From an uncultured Anaerolineales bacterium (lineage in GTDB: Bacteria > Chloroflexota > Anaerolineae > Anaerolineales > UBA6663): a DNA stretch of 24,306 bases. Below the pieces are notes generated by a model that was given only the letters and a program-made list of their open reading frames with translations, ran no database searches and was not told where the DNA came from. Shown here piece after piece: positions 1-8,470 of this stretch. The position numbers were made by a program, and so were the translations under genes. Within the stretch, counting starts at the first letter, position 1; each line of letters opens with the position of its first letter. Location: assembly GCA_937952305.1 (NCBI GenBank), contig CALFZO010000177.1:1-24306 (forward strand). The letters run 5' to 3'.

Positions 1-189
1 ATCAATGCACATGAATTCCTGGCCGCACAGCGTGAAACGCGCGAGCATCACCGATCCCTCCGCGCCGGCCTCGTTGGGGCCGTAGCGGACCAGGTGAAGC
101 ACGCGTGCGTCCGGGAACAGCGTCGTGTAAAACGTCAGTGCCTCTTCGGCCCGGCCGGAAAACATGAAGAAGGTGTTGATCTTGGGCAT
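1..189 (-). CDS. VOC-family (PhnB/glyoxalase-like) protein, 3' part cut by window edge
   Basis: Only the first 63 codons lie in the window; the gene runs off at base 1. The product begins MPKINTFFMFSGRAEEALTF and continues with a typical beta-alpha-beta vicinal-oxygen-chelate half: a 'F..G.AEEAL.FY...FPDA' segment, then a strand ending in 'GQEFMCID'. This matches the PhnB / '3-demethylubiquinone methyltransferase-like' branch of the VOC superfamily, whose members bind a metal or small molecule; the substrate is unknown. It follows the other VOC gene on the same strand after 25 nt, so the two are probably co-transcribed. The ribosome binding site is weak (GAGAG about 8 nt upstream). Family call is good, function open. 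Confidence 0.85.
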   Translation of the reverse strand, partial: MPKINTFFMFSGRAEEALTFYTTLFPDARVLHLVRYGPNEAGAEGSVMLARFTLCGQEFMCID

Positions 190-214
190 GGTCGCTGCTC
201 TCAATGTGCGGCCC

Positions 215-640
215 TTACTGCGGCGCCTGGGCCTGGTTTATCATCCACTGGACCCCGAACTGGTCGATCAACATGCCGAAGCGCGCATTCCAGAAGGTCG
301 GCGCCAGCGGCATGATCACCTGGCCGCCGGCCGCCAGACCATTGAACAGACGTGTCGCTTCGGCCTCGTCGTCGGTCTGGAGGGAGAGGTGATAGTTGTC
401 GCCGGCCGTGATCGGACCCATGCTGGCCAGGCGGTCGCTGCCCATGAGGACGCCGTTCGGCCCGATTGGCAGCGCGATGTGCATGAGGCGCTGGGCGTCT
501 TCCGGCGCCACCCCGCTGTCTGGCGGCATCGCGCTGAAGCGCTGCACGTCGGCGAATTGGCCGCCGAACACGGACCGGTAGAATTCGAAGGCGGCCTCAC
601 AGTTGCCTCCGAAGTTGAGATAAGGGTTGAGTGTGACCAT
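215..640 (-). CDS. VOC-family PhnB-like protein
   Basis: A 141-residue protein starting MVTLNPYLNFGG. I chose the ATG at 640 because AGGAG lies 7 nt upstream and the family normally begins with this strand; the open frame extends 18 codons further without a ribosome site. Features typical of PhnB-like VOC proteins are the N-terminal 'NPYLNF.GNCEAAFEFYRSVFGG', the central 'HIALPIG.NGVLMGSD' strand, and the C-terminal 'FWNARFGMLIDQFGVQWMIN' where many members carry the last metal-ligand region. Such proteins are often small-molecule or metal-binding relatives of glyoxalase; no substrate can be read from sequence. It is the first gene of a two-gene unit with the partial VOC gene, transcribed from the promoter at 720-748. 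Confidence 0.9.
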   Translation of the reverse strand: MVTLNPYLNFGGNCEAAFEFYRSVFGGQFADVQRFSAMPPDSGVAPEDAQRLMHIALPIGPNGVLMGSDRLASMGPITAGDNYHLSLQTDDEAEATRLFNGLAAGGQVIMPLAPTFWNARFGMLIDQFGVQWMINQAQAPQ

Positions 641-719
641 GCTGAACTCCTGTTTGGGTGCTGGCGGGTCCCTCAGGCCAAGGGCGGCAGGCACCTTGAA
701 GAATGGGTGTGCGTGTGCT

Positions 720-748
720 ATTGTAGAACTAATATTCTAATATATCAA
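720..748 (-). promoter_or_regulatory. sigma-70 type promoter of the VOC gene pair
   Basis: On the minus strand TTGATA (748-743) and TACAAT (725-720) are separated by exactly 17 bases. This is an AT-rich island in very GC-rich DNA, and would give a start near 713 and a 5' leader of about 70 nt before the ATG at 640. The spacer holds an imperfect dyad TAGAA-6-TTCTA (724-739), a possible operator. The divergent helicase gene starts at 840, so its promoter may share this AT-rich stretch, but I could not identify one. Confidence 0.65.
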
Positions 749-759
749 GACTAACTTTA

Positions 760-777
760 CCCTATTCTGAAATAGGG
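760..777. promoter_or_regulatory. perfect 7-bp inverted repeat between divergent genes
   Basis: CCCTATT, a 4-base spacer CTGA, then AATAGGG. It sits 12 bp upstream of the -35 of the VOC promoter and about 60 bp before the helicase start, so it is placed as a regulator-binding site rather than a terminator, and no gene ends here. No particular regulator can be named. Confidence 0.4.
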
Positions 778-839
778 GGTAAGTCGGCCGCGGTCAACGC
801 CCGCTCTGGACTTCAGGCTTACAATTCCAGGCGGCGGCC

Positions 840-3800
840 ATGCTGGACCCGCCAGACGTCGATCTCAGTTCACCCATGAATCCACTTGCCGCCTTCTCGC
901 CCGCCATCCGCGCCTGGTTCCTGGAGACCTTTGGCCAGCCCACCCCGCCCCAAGCCGAGGGCTGGCCGGCTATCCAACGCGGCGACCACACGCTCATCCT
1001 GGCGCCGACCGGCTCTGGGAAGACGCTGACTGCGTTCCTGTGGGGCATCGACGAGCTCTTCCGTGAGCGTGCGGCCTCAGTGCCGCCGCCGGACGGTGTC
1101 CGGCTGCTGTACATCTCGCCGCTCAAAGCCCTCAACAACGACATCGAACGCAACCTGCGCTTCCCGCTGGAGGGCATCCGCGCGGCCGGCGAGCGCCGCC
1201 GCCAGCCGCTGCCGGCGCTGCGCGTGGCCGTGCGCACCGGCGACACGCCGGCCAGCGTCCGCGCCCAGATGCTCAAGCACCCGCCCGATATCCTCATCAC
1301 CACGCCGGAGTCGCTCTACCTGCTGCTCACCAGCCCGCGCGCGCGGGCGATGTTCCGCACCGTGCGCAGCGTGATCGTGGACGAGATCCACACGCTGTGC
1401 GGCAACAAGCGCGGCGCCCACCTGGCCCTCAGCCTGGAGCGCCTGACCCACCTGGCCGAGCAGCCTGTGCAACGGATCGGCCTGTCGGCCACGATCAAGC
1501 CGCTGGAGGAGGCCGCGCGCTTCCTGGGCGGGCAGGCCCTGGGCCCAGCCGGCCCGGCGCCGCGCCCGGTGACGATCGTGGACGCCCACTACCGCAAGGC
1601 CCTGCAGCTCGAGGTGGTCACGGCCGTGGACGATTTCCGCGCCCTGCCCGGCGACAGCATCTGGCCGGCCGTCGTCCCGCAGGTGCTGAACGATATCCGC
1701 CGCCACCGCACCACGCTGATCTTCGCCAACAACCGTCGCCTGGCCGAGCGCACCGCCGACCGGCTCAACGCGCAGTTGGCGGCCGAACAATCCGAGGAGA
1801 TCCCGCCGGGCAGCCCAGCGGCACTGGCGCCCGGCGGCCAGATGCGCGACCGCGGGATCTTCGCCATCGGCGCGGAAGGCCCGATCCGCGCCCACCACGG
1901 CAGCATGTCTAAAGAGGCCCGGCTGCAGATGGAGACCGACCTCAAGGCCGGGCGTCTGCCGGCGCTGGTGGGGACCAGTTCGCTGGAACTGGGCATCGAC
2001 ATCGGCGCCGTGGACCTGGTGGTGCAACTGCAGTCGCCCAAGAGCGTGGCCCAGGGGCTGCAGCGCGTCGGGCGTTCCGGCCACCTGGTGGGCCAGACCA
2101 GCCGCGGCCGCATCTACGCCACCTTCCGCGAGGACCTGATGGAGGCCGCCGCCATCACGCGCGGGATGCTGGACGGCGATGTCGAGCCCACGCACACGCC
2201 CGAGAACCCGCTGGACGTGCTGGCCCAGCAGATCGTGGCGATGGTGGCCCTGGAGCCGTGGTCCGTGCCCGCGCTGTATGACCTGGTGCGCCAGGCCTAT
2301 CCGTATCAGACCTTGGCGCCGGAGCAGTTCCGGGCCGTGCTGGATATGCTGGCCGGCCGGTACTTCCTGGACGCGCCCCACCTGCGGGCGACGACGGCGC
2401 TGCGGCCCAAGCTGGCCTGGGACCGCGTCAACGACCGGCTGGCCGCCCTGCCCGGCACGCGCCTGCTGGCGTTGAGCAACGCCGGCACCATCCCGGATAC
2501 CGGCGCTTACGGCGTGTATCTCAGCGACGGCCAGACCCGCGTCGGCGAGCTCGACGAAGAGTTCGTGTTCGAGACGCGCACCGGCGATGCTTTCCTGCTG
2601 GGCAGCAACGTCTGGCGTGTGACCGAGATCAAAGACGACCGCGTGGTGGTGACCGAGGCGGCCGGCGCGACGCCGCGCATGCCGTTCTGGAACGGCGACT
2701 ACCCCTACCGCCCCTATGAGTTGGGCGCCCGCATCGGCCAGTTCCGGCGGGAGGTGGCCGAGCGCCTGGCCAACGCCGGCTCGGATGACCCAGCCCCGGT
2801 GGAGGCCTGGCTGCGCCGCGACTACGCGCTTGACGAACGCTCGGCCCGCAACCTGGTGGAGCACGTCCAGCGCCAGCTCACGGCCGTGGGTGTCCTGTCC
2901 TCCGACCGCACGATCGTGGCCGAGACCTTTCAGAACGCCGTCGGCGACCTGTGTCTGGTGGTCCACTCACCCTTCGGCGGCCGCGTCAACGGCGCCTGGG
3001 CGCTGGCGCTCCAGGCAGTCCTGCGCGAGCGGACCGGCGTCACGCCGGAGGCGCAGACCAACGACGACGGCCTGATCTTCCGCCTGCCCCCCTCCGACCG
3101 CGCCCTGCCGGCCGAGGCCGTGCGGACGCTCACGGCTGCCGAAGCCCGCCGCCTGATTCTGCGCGCGCTGCCGGACTCGGCCGTCTTCGGCGCCCAATTC
3201 CGCATGAACGCCGGCCGGGCCCTGCTGCTCCCCCGCCAGCGCGGGTCCAGGCGCACGCCGTTCTGGCTCCAACGCCTCAAAGCCAAAGACCTGCTGGCGC
3301 TGGTGCGCCGCTTCGATGACTTCCCGATTGTGGCCGAGACCACGCGCGACTGCCTGCGCGATGTCTTCGACCTGCCGCACCTGGAAGCGATCCTGACCGG
3401 GATCGAGACCGGCGCTATCCAGGTGGTGGCGATCGAGACGGCCACGCCGTCGCCGGTGGCGGCCAGCCTGCTCTACAACTTTGTCAGCGTCTTCATGTAC
3501 GAGTGGGACGCGCCCAAGGCCGAACGCCAGTTGCAGGCGCTGACGCTGCCGCCGGCGGCGGAGGCCTCCGGCCAGCCGGTTGATTGGAGCCAGCGCCTCA
3601 AGCCGGAGGCGGTCGCTCTGATCGTGGAGCGCGCCCGCCATCTCGCCCCCGGCTATCAGGCCCGCTCGGAGGAGGAACTAGCGCTGCTGCTCTATGAGCT
3701 GGGCGACCTCTCCGACGACGAGGTCGCGGCCCGCTGCGCCGGCGAGGGCGCCGCCTGGCTCGCGGCGCTGGCCGCCGCGCAGCGCGTGCGGTCGATCCTT

Positions 3801-5423
3801 ATCGGCGAGGTCCGGCGCTGGGTGCCCGCTGAGCTGGCGGCCGCGTATCAAACCGCTTTCGGCCAGGGCTTTGCCAGCGGGCCGGCGGCCGGCGAGGTCC
3901 TGCGGCGCTTCCTGCAGAGCGCGGGTCCGGTGACGCGCGCGTCCCTCCTGGCACGCTATCCGTTTGCGCCGGACTGGCTGGACGAGACGCTGGCGCAGTG
4001 GACGCAGGCCGGGGAGCTGGTCCGTGGCCGCTTCGTGCCGGCGGACGACGATCAGTATTGCGACGCGGAACGGCTGGCGCAGATGCAGCGCCAGACGCTG
4101 ACGCAGTTGAGGCAGGCGATCCAGCCGGTCTCGCTCGCGGCCTACGCTGCCTTCCTGGCGCGCTGGCAGCACACGCACCCGGCTCAGCGTCTGCGCGGTT
4201 CGGACGGGCTGCGCCACATTCTCGAGCAGCTGCGCGGCCTGGCCCTGCCGCTGGCGGTCTGGGAGCGCGAGGTGCTGCCCAGCCGGCTGACGCCCTATGA
4301 CCCGGCGGAGCTGGATGACCTCGGCCAGACCGGGGCGCTGGTGTGGGCGGGCGCCGCCCAGCGCGGACGCGTGCGCTTCTTCTTCCGCGGCGAAGGCGGC
4401 CTGTTCCTGAGCACGCCCGCGCTGGACGCGTTAAGCGCGCCGGCGTTGGCCGTGTACGACTACTTGAAAGCCGAGGGCGCGTCTTTCCTGGCTGACCTGC
4501 AGGCCGGCCTGGCGCTGGCGGAGGCCGAACTGAAGAAGGCGCTGGATGAGCTGAGCGCGGCCGGCCTGATCACCAACGACGCGCCGCAGGCGCTGCGGCA
4601 GTTCCTGGCGGCCGAGCCGGAGCCCGAGCGCGGCCGGCCGGCGGTCAGCGCTCTGGAACAGGAGTTGGCGGCGCGGTTGGGCCCCCGCCCGCTGACAGCG
4701 AGCCGCTATCGCGCCGCCAAACGCACGGTGACGCGCCGGCTGCGCGCTGAGACGACGGCGCCAGTGGCCGAAGGGCCCGGCCGTTGGGCGCTCCTGCATC
4801 GCGCCAGCCTCCTTGGCCCGGAACTGGACCCGGCTGCACGCGCGGAGCGGGCGGCCCGGGTGCTGCTGGCGCGCTACGGCGTTGTGACCCGGGATTGCCT
4901 GGAACGTGAAGACGTGGGCTGGGAGTGGGCGCCGCTCTACCTGGTGTTGCAGCGCCTGGAGATGCGCGGCGAGGTGCGCCGCGGCTACTTTGTGGCCGGC
5001 CTGCCGGGCGTGCAGTTCGCGCTGCCGGAGGCCGTGGAGCAGCTGCGCGCCGCCCCGGACGACGCCGTCATCGTCTTGAACGCCGCCGACCCGGCCAATC
5101 TCTTCGGCGGCGCCCTCGGGGAGGCGCCGCGCTTCGCGCGCGTGCCGTCGACGCACGTGGCGCTGGTGGGCGGCCAGCTGGCGGCGGTGTTTGAGGACAG
5201 CGGCCGGCGCATCACGGCTGTGGCGGGCACCCCGCCCGATCAGCTCGACCGCGCCGTGCAGGCCTATCTCACCCGGCCCAACGCCTCCGCGCGCGTGGTC
5301 GTCCAGGAATGGAACGACGTCCGCGTCTCACAAAGCCCTGGCCAGGCGCTGCTGCACAAGCTCGGCTTTCAGACCACGCCGACCGGCCTGGAGTGGTGGG
5401 CCAGCCCGGCCTCCGGGCGCTAA
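840..5423 (+). CDS. lhr: Lhr family ATP-dependent DNA/RNA helicase (superfamily 2, full length)
   Basis: A 1527-residue protein, close to the length of E. coli Lhr (about 1538). Helicase motifs are intact: Walker A APTGSGKT (55-62), 'TTPESL' (164-169), DEIH (181-184), SAT (206-208), TLIFANNRR (292-300), TSSLELGIDIG (379-389) and QRVGRSGH (408-415). They form two RecA domains in about the first 440 residues. The rest corresponds to the winged-helix and beta-bundle region and the long C-terminal part of full-length Lhr, which in this family includes HTH/AlkZ-like folds. Known members are 3'-5' translocases that unwind DNA:RNA hybrids and are linked to DNA repair. The ATG at 840 is used; an in-frame ATG at 876 is the alternative, and neither has a good ribosome site. 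It is a single gene, ending before a bidirectional terminator. Confidence 0.95.
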   Translation: MLDPPDVDLSSPMNPLAAFSPAIRAWFLETFGQPTPPQAEGWPAIQRGDHTLILAPTGSGKTLTAFLWGIDELFRERAASVPPPDGVRLLYISPLKALNNDIERNLRFPLEGIRAAGERRRQPLPALRVAVRTGDTPASVRAQMLKHPPDILITTPESLYLLLTSPRARAMFRTVRSVIVDEIHTLCGNKRGAHLALSLERLTHLAEQPVQRIGLSATIKPLEEAARFLGGQALGPAGPAPRPVTIVDAHYRKALQLEVVTAVDDFRALPGDSIWPAVVPQVLNDIRRHRTTLIFANNRRLAERTADRLNAQLAAEQSEEIPPGSPAALAPGGQMRDRGIFAIGAEGPIRAHHGSMSKEARLQMETDLKAGRLPALVGTSSLELGIDIGAVDLVVQLQSPKSVAQGLQRVGRSGHLVGQTSRGRIYATFREDLMEAAAITRGMLDGDVEPTHTPENPLDVLAQQIVAMVALEPWSVPALYDLVRQAYPYQTLAPEQFRAVLDMLAGRYFLDAPHLRATTALRPKLAWDRVNDRLAALPGTRLLALSNAGTIPDTGAYGVYLSDGQTRVGELDEEFVFETRTGDAFLLGSNVWRVTEIKDDRVVVTEAAGATPRMPFWNGDYPYRPYELGARIGQFRREVAERLANAGSDDPAPVEAWLRRDYALDERSARNLVEHVQRQLTAVGVLSSDRTIVAETFQNAVGDLCLVVHSPFGGRVNGAWALALQAVLRERTGVTPEAQTNDDGLIFRLPPSDRALPAEAVRTLTAAEARRLILRALPDSAVFGAQFRMNAGRALLLPRQRGSRRTPFWLQRLKAKDLLALVRRFDDFPIVAETTRDCLRDVFDLPHLEAILTGIETGAIQVVAIETATPSPVAASLLYNFVSVFMYEWDAPKAERQLQALTLPPAAEASGQPVDWSQRLKPEAVALIVERARHLAPGYQARSEEELALLLYELGDLSDDEVAARCAGEGAAWLAALAAAQRVRSILIGEVRRWVPAELAAAYQTAFGQGFASGPAAGEVLRRFLQSAGPVTRASLLARYPFAPDWLDETLAQWTQAGELVRGRFVPADDDQYCDAERLAQMQRQTLTQLRQAIQPVSLAAYAAFLARWQHTHPAQRLRGSDGLRHILEQLRGLALPLAVWEREVLPSRLTPYDPAELDDLGQTGALVWAGAAQRGRVRFFFRGEGGLFLSTPALDALSAPALAVYDYLKAEGASFLADLQAGLALAEAELKKALDELSAAGLITNDAPQALRQFLAAEPEPERGRPAVSALEQELAARLGPRPLTASRYRAAKRTVTRRLRAETTAPVAEGPGRWALLHRASLLGPELDPAARAERAARVLLARYGVVTRDCLEREDVGWEWAPLYLVLQRLEMRGEVRRGYFVAGLPGVQFALPEAVEQLRAAPDDAVIVLNAADPANLFGGALGEAPRFARVPSTHVALVGGQLAAVFEDSGRRITAVAGTPPDQLDRAVQAYLTRPNASARVVVQEWNDVRVSQSPGQALLHKLGFQTTPTGLEWWASPASGR

Positions 5424-5441
5424 GCCGGGCGTCGTGACTCA

Positions 5442-5481
5442 AACGGGCGGGAGGGCGCTCTTGCGCCTCTTCCCGCCCGTT
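5442..5481. terminator. hairpin terminator between convergent genes
   Basis: An 11-bp perfect stem (AACGGGCGGGA with TCCCGCCCGTT) continues into an inner GGCGC/GCGCC stem with a TCTT loop. It lies 18 nt after the helicase stop and 22 nt before the DUF6295 stop on the other strand, so it can serve both. There is no long T run, only TTGCTTT on the plus side. Confidence 0.7.
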
Positions 5482-5503
5482 GCTTTGCCGTGGGTCTGCC
5501 TAT

Positions 5504-5776
5504 CTACGCCGACTCGAGGAAGCCGCCCTTTTCGGCCTGGGCCAGGACGGCCAGGATGGTGTCCACCAGGTGGCGGGCTGCCTGCTCACTCAACTCCACG
5601 GCCACCCGCGCGCCCGGTCCGCGCGCCGGGTCCGTGAAGTCGATATTGAGCGCGTGCTCAAACGGCGCGTTGAAGGGGTGGTCGAAAGACACGCTCGCCT
5701 GACGGACGGCGAACCACCCGTCCGGCCCTTTGCCGCTCCCGTCGATCTCCACTTGCTTGACGATCATCGTGCACAT
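5504..5776 (-). CDS. DUF6295 family protein
   Basis: A 90-residue protein beginning MCTMIVKQVEIDGSGKGPDG, with a central 'FDHPF.AP.EHALNIDF' segment and a 'GPGARVAVELS' segment followed by a C-terminal helix. These blocks match the small DUF6295 family as I remember it; its function is unknown. AAGGGAG lies 6 nt before the ATG, supporting this start, though the second Met (codon 4) is possible. The conserved His and Glu in DHPF and EHALN could be ligands, but that is a guess. It is the last gene of a minus-strand series, 26 nt after the dienelactone-hydrolase gene, so co-transcription is likely. Confidence 0.85.
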   Translation of the reverse strand: MCTMIVKQVEIDGSGKGPDGWFAVRQASVSFDHPFNAPFEHALNIDFTDPARGPGARVAVELSEQAARHLVDTILAVLAQAEKGGFLESA

Positions 5777-5802
5777 GGCGGGCTCCCTTCTGCACGCGCC
5801 GG

Positions 5803-6567
5803 TCAGGCGCCGTGGGCCAGATGTTTCCCAAGGAAGGCGAAGATCTTGTGCCAGCCGTCCACGGCCGGCCCCTGGCGGTAGGCCGGCCGGTCGTGATAGA
5901 AGAAGCCATGGCCGGCCTGCGGATACATGTGGAACTCGTAGGTCTTGCCGTGCTGCTTGAGCGCCGCTTCATGCACGGCCACCTGTTCCGGCGTGGGGCT
6001 GCGGTCTTCCTCGCCGAACAGGCCCAGCAGCGGACAGGCCAGGTCGGCTGTGAAATCGAGCGGGGCCACAGGCTGACGGGGCGTGAGGTCGGCCGGCGTC
6101 ATCACCACGCGGCCGCCCCAGCAATCGACGACGGCGTCAAAACCAGGCAGACGGCAGGCGGCCAGGTAAGCGTGCCGCCCGCCGGAACAGGTGCCAAAGA
6201 CGCCGACCTTGCCGTTGAGGTACGGCAGGGCGCGCAGCGCCCGCAGGGTGCCGGCCAGGTCGTCCAACACCTGTTCGTCGGGGACGCCGCCCTCGGCGCG
6301 GACGCGGGCGGCCACATCCTCCGGCGTGCCGTGGCCGGCGCGAAAGTACAGGTTGGGGCAGACGGCCACGTAGCCGTGGTGGGCGAACTTACGCGTGGCC
6401 TCGCGGTACCACTCGTCCCAGCCCGGCATGTGGTGGATCAGCACCACGCCGGGAAAAGGGCCGGCGCCGAGCGGACGGGCCAGGTAGGCGTTGATCGTGT
6501 CGCCGCCGGCGCCGGGCACACTCACCGTCTCGGCCAGCATCCCCTCATACTGATTGGTCTGATACAT
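5803..6567 (-). CDS. dienelactone hydrolase family protein (alpha/beta hydrolase)
   Basis: A 254-residue alpha/beta hydrolase. The nucleophile elbow is GTCSGG with Cys127 at the position of the catalytic cysteine of dienelactone hydrolases; Asp188 (in GEEDRS) and His220 (in QAGHGF) complete a plausible Cys-Asp-His triad. The N-terminal 'GPFPGVVLIHHMPGWDEWYREATRKFAHHGY' is also typical of the family. Known members open lactone or ester bonds in aromatic degradation, but many have other substrates, so I give only the family. There is no signal peptide, so it is cytosolic. GGGGAGG lies 4 nt before the ATG. It sits 91 nt after RNase J, with a GC hairpin between them, and 26 nt before DUF6295. Confidence 0.9.
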   Translation of the reverse strand: MYQTNQYEGMLAETVSVPGAGGDTINAYLARPLGAGPFPGVVLIHHMPGWDEWYREATRKFAHHGYVAVCPNLYFRAGHGTPEDVAARVRAEGGVPDEQVLDDLAGTLRALRALPYLNGKVGVFGTCSGGRHAYLAACRLPGFDAVVDCWGGRVVMTPADLTPRQPVAPLDFTADLACPLLGLFGEEDRSPTPEQVAVHEAALKQHGKTYEFHMYPQAGHGFFYHDRPAYRQGPAVDGWHKIFAFLGKHLAHGA

Positions 6568-6589
6568 GGGGCCTCCCCGGCCGACGGCG

Positions 6590-6619
6590 GCGGGCGCCGG
6601 ACTGACCGCCAGCGCCCGC
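6590..6619 (-). terminator. GC hairpin between RNase J and the hydrolase gene
   Basis: A perfect 8-bp inverted repeat (GCGGGCGC with GCGCCCGC, 14-nt loop) lies 39 nt after the RNase J stop and 22 nt before the next start codon. There is no T run. It could be a weak terminator, a processing site or an mRNA-stabilising end. Confidence 0.35.
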
Positions 6620-6658
6620 GTCGGCCTGCCGGCGAGTATACCCAGGCTGACCGCGTTC

Positions 6659-8287
6659 TCAAACCCGGATCAGGCTCGGCAGCACCACCGGGCGCGAGCG
6701 CGTCTTGCGGTAGACGAAGTCTTGCAGCGTTGCGCGCAGCGTCTCAGTGGCGACATCGCGGCCGTGCGGATAGCGGCGCTTGAGTTCCTGGCGCGCGGCC
6801 TGCAGCAGGCCGTGCGAGCCATCGGCCACGAAACCGCGGCTGATAAGCTGCGGCTCGCCGGCCACGCGGTTGCGGCTGTTGACCGGGATCAGGGCGACGA
6901 TGAAGCCGTCCTGCGAGAGCTGCTCGCGGTCGCGCACTACGACCGCGCCGACCTCGCCGACCAGGTGGCCGTCCACCAGGACGTCGTTGGCGGCCACCGG
7001 CGCCTCGGTCCAGGCGCGCCGTCCGTCGCTGGCCCAGACCGCGCCGTTGTTGAGGATGAACACCTGCTCGGCCGTCAGCCCCGCGCTCTGCGCCAGACGC
7101 GCGTGCAGGTGCAGATGGCGCGTCTCGCCGTGCACCGGGATCAAGAACTTGGGCCGCGCCGTCTTGAGCATGGTCAGCATCTCGTCGCGGCTGCCGTGGC
7201 CGGAGACGTGCACGTTGGCAAGCTTGCCGTAGATGACATTGGCGCCGCGCTCAAAGAGCTGGTTGAGCATGCGGCCCACTTCTTCTTCGTTGCCCGGGAT
7301 CGTGCCGCCCGAGATGATGATGGTATCGCCGGGCTTCACCTGCACCTGCCGGTGCGCGCCCTCGGCCATGCGGTTGAGCGCCGAGCTCGGCTCGCCCTGC
7401 GAACCCGTGGACAGGATCAGCATCTGGCGGTCCGGCAGGCGCGTGCCGGCCTCGACGATCAGGCCGGTCGGGACCTTGAGGTAACCCAGCTCACGCGCCA
7501 GGGTCACGTTCTCCTCCAGGCTGCGGCCGGTGAGCGCCACGCGGCGCCCGTGCTGGACGGCCAGATCCAGGATGGCCTGCAGCCGCGCCAGCAAGGACGC
7601 AAAGGTGGCGATGATGATGCGGCCGTCGCGGGCCTCGACGAAGAGCCGGTCCAGCTCGTCGGCGACCACCTGCTCGGTGGGCGTGCGGCCGGGCCGGTCG
7701 GCGTTGGTGCTGTCGGCCAGCAGGGCCAGCACGCCGCGCGGCGTGAGCCGGCGCAGGCGCGCCAAGTCCGTGGTCTGCCCGCCGGCCGGCGTCTCGTCGA
7801 GCTTGTAGTCGCCGGTGTGGACCACGGCGCCGGCGGGCGTGTCGATCACCAGGCCGACCGAGTCTGGGATGGAGTGGGCCACCGGGAACAGGCTGACCTT
7901 GAAGGCGCCCAGTTTGAAGCTGCCGGTGTTGGCGACGGTGTGCAGCTGCGCCTGGCTCAGGACGTTGGCTTCCTTGAGCTGGCGTTTGACCAGCCCCAGG
8001 GTCAGCGCGGTCCCGTACACGGGCGCCTTGAGTTGGCGCAGCAGGTACGGCAGGCCGCCGATGTGGTCCATGTGGCCGTGCGTCAACACGATGCCGCGCA
8101 GGCGGTTCTGATTGCGGACGACGTAGTCGAACTGCGGCAGGACGAGGTCGATGCCGGGCAGGCGGCTGTCGGGGAACATCACCCCGCAGTCCACGATCAG
8201 CAGATCGCGGCCATATTCAAGAACGGTCATGTTCTTGCCAATTTCCCCCAGGCCGCCCAGGGGCAGGATACGAAGCGTAGTTGTCAT
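6659..8287 (-). CDS. rnj: ribonuclease J (metallo-beta-lactamase / beta-CASP RNase)
   Basis: A 542-residue protein near the usual length of bacterial RNase J (about 550-560). It starts with 'RILPLGGLGEIGKNMTV.EY...LLIVDCG' and carries the zinc motif HGHMDH (70-75, in 'LTHGHMDHIGG'). It goes on through 'FPVAHSIPDS', 'HTGDYK', the beta-CASP 'ADSTNAD' block, 'STGSQGEP', and the C-terminal 'SGHGSRDE' and 'IPVHGETRHL' blocks. Known members combine 5'-3' exonuclease and endonuclease activity in mRNA decay and rRNA maturation. The ATG at 8287 has no clear Shine-Dalgarno. It is preceded by a structured leader and by the promoter at 8442-8470, and may be followed by readthrough into the hydrolase gene. 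Confidence 0.95.
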   Translation of the reverse strand: MTTTLRILPLGGLGEIGKNMTVLEYGRDLLIVDCGVMFPDSRLPGIDLVLPQFDYVVRNQNRLRGIVLTHGHMDHIGGLPYLLRQLKAPVYGTALTLGLVKRQLKEANVLSQAQLHTVANTGSFKLGAFKVSLFPVAHSIPDSVGLVIDTPAGAVVHTGDYKLDETPAGGQTTDLARLRRLTPRGVLALLADSTNADRPGRTPTEQVVADELDRLFVEARDGRIIIATFASLLARLQAILDLAVQHGRRVALTGRSLEENVTLARELGYLKVPTGLIVEAGTRLPDRQMLILSTGSQGEPSSALNRMAEGAHRQVQVKPGDTIIISGGTIPGNEEEVGRMLNQLFERGANVIYGKLANVHVSGHGSRDEMLTMLKTARPKFLIPVHGETRHLHLHARLAQSAGLTAEQVFILNNGAVWASDGRRAWTEAPVAANDVLVDGHLVGEVGAVVVRDREQLSQDGFIVALIPVNSRNRVAGEPQLISRGFVADGSHGLLQAARQELKRRYPHGRDVATETLRATLQDFVYRKTRSRPVVLPSLIRV

Positions 8288-8435
8288 TCTTGTGTACTAC
8301 AGACGTGCTAGACAGGCGAGGTCGCCCAGGGCGGATAGCACTCAACCGCCGAGGGAACCGGTTATCCAGTGAAGTTTGAGACCGCGGACAGTTGTGGGAG
8401 AACTGAGGGAGTCAAACGTCGCGAAGAACCTAACG
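8288..8435 (-). promoter_or_regulatory. structured 5' leader of RNase J mRNA
   Basis: About 147 nt separate the predicted transcription start from the RNase J ATG. Two hairpins compete. One pairs 8305-8310 with 8336-8341 (GTGCTA/TAGCAC). The other pairs 8333-8336 with 864-67 of the same block (8364-8367, GGAT/ATCC), closed inside by AACCG (8344-8348) with CGGTT (8359-8363). They share bases 8333-8341, so only one can form at a time. No known riboswitch class is recognisable. Confidence 0.4.
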
Positions 8436-8441
8436 CGGCGG

Positions 8442-8470
8442 ATTATATCAGATTTTCGGTTTCTTGTCCC
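8442..8470 (-). promoter_or_regulatory. promoter of RNase J, extended -10
   Basis: On the minus strand TATAAT (8447-8442) is preceded by TGA, giving an extended -10. A -35-like GGGACA (8470-8465) lies 17 bases upstream. The predicted start is near 8435. Confidence 0.65.

Noticed and set aside
1077..2966. 629-codon open frame on the minus strand
   Set aside because: It is antisense to the conserved helicase motifs of Lhr, has a His/Gly/Gln/Arg-rich composition with no domain, and is the expected product of high GC at third positions.
5424..5503. Small gene between lhr and the DUF6295 gene
   Set aside because: The frames there cross the terminator hairpin and have neither ribosome site nor family similarity.
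6566..8311. 581-codon open frame on the plus strand
   Set aside because: It is fully antisense to RNase J, has no ribosome site or recognisable fold, and RNase J motifs are unambiguous.
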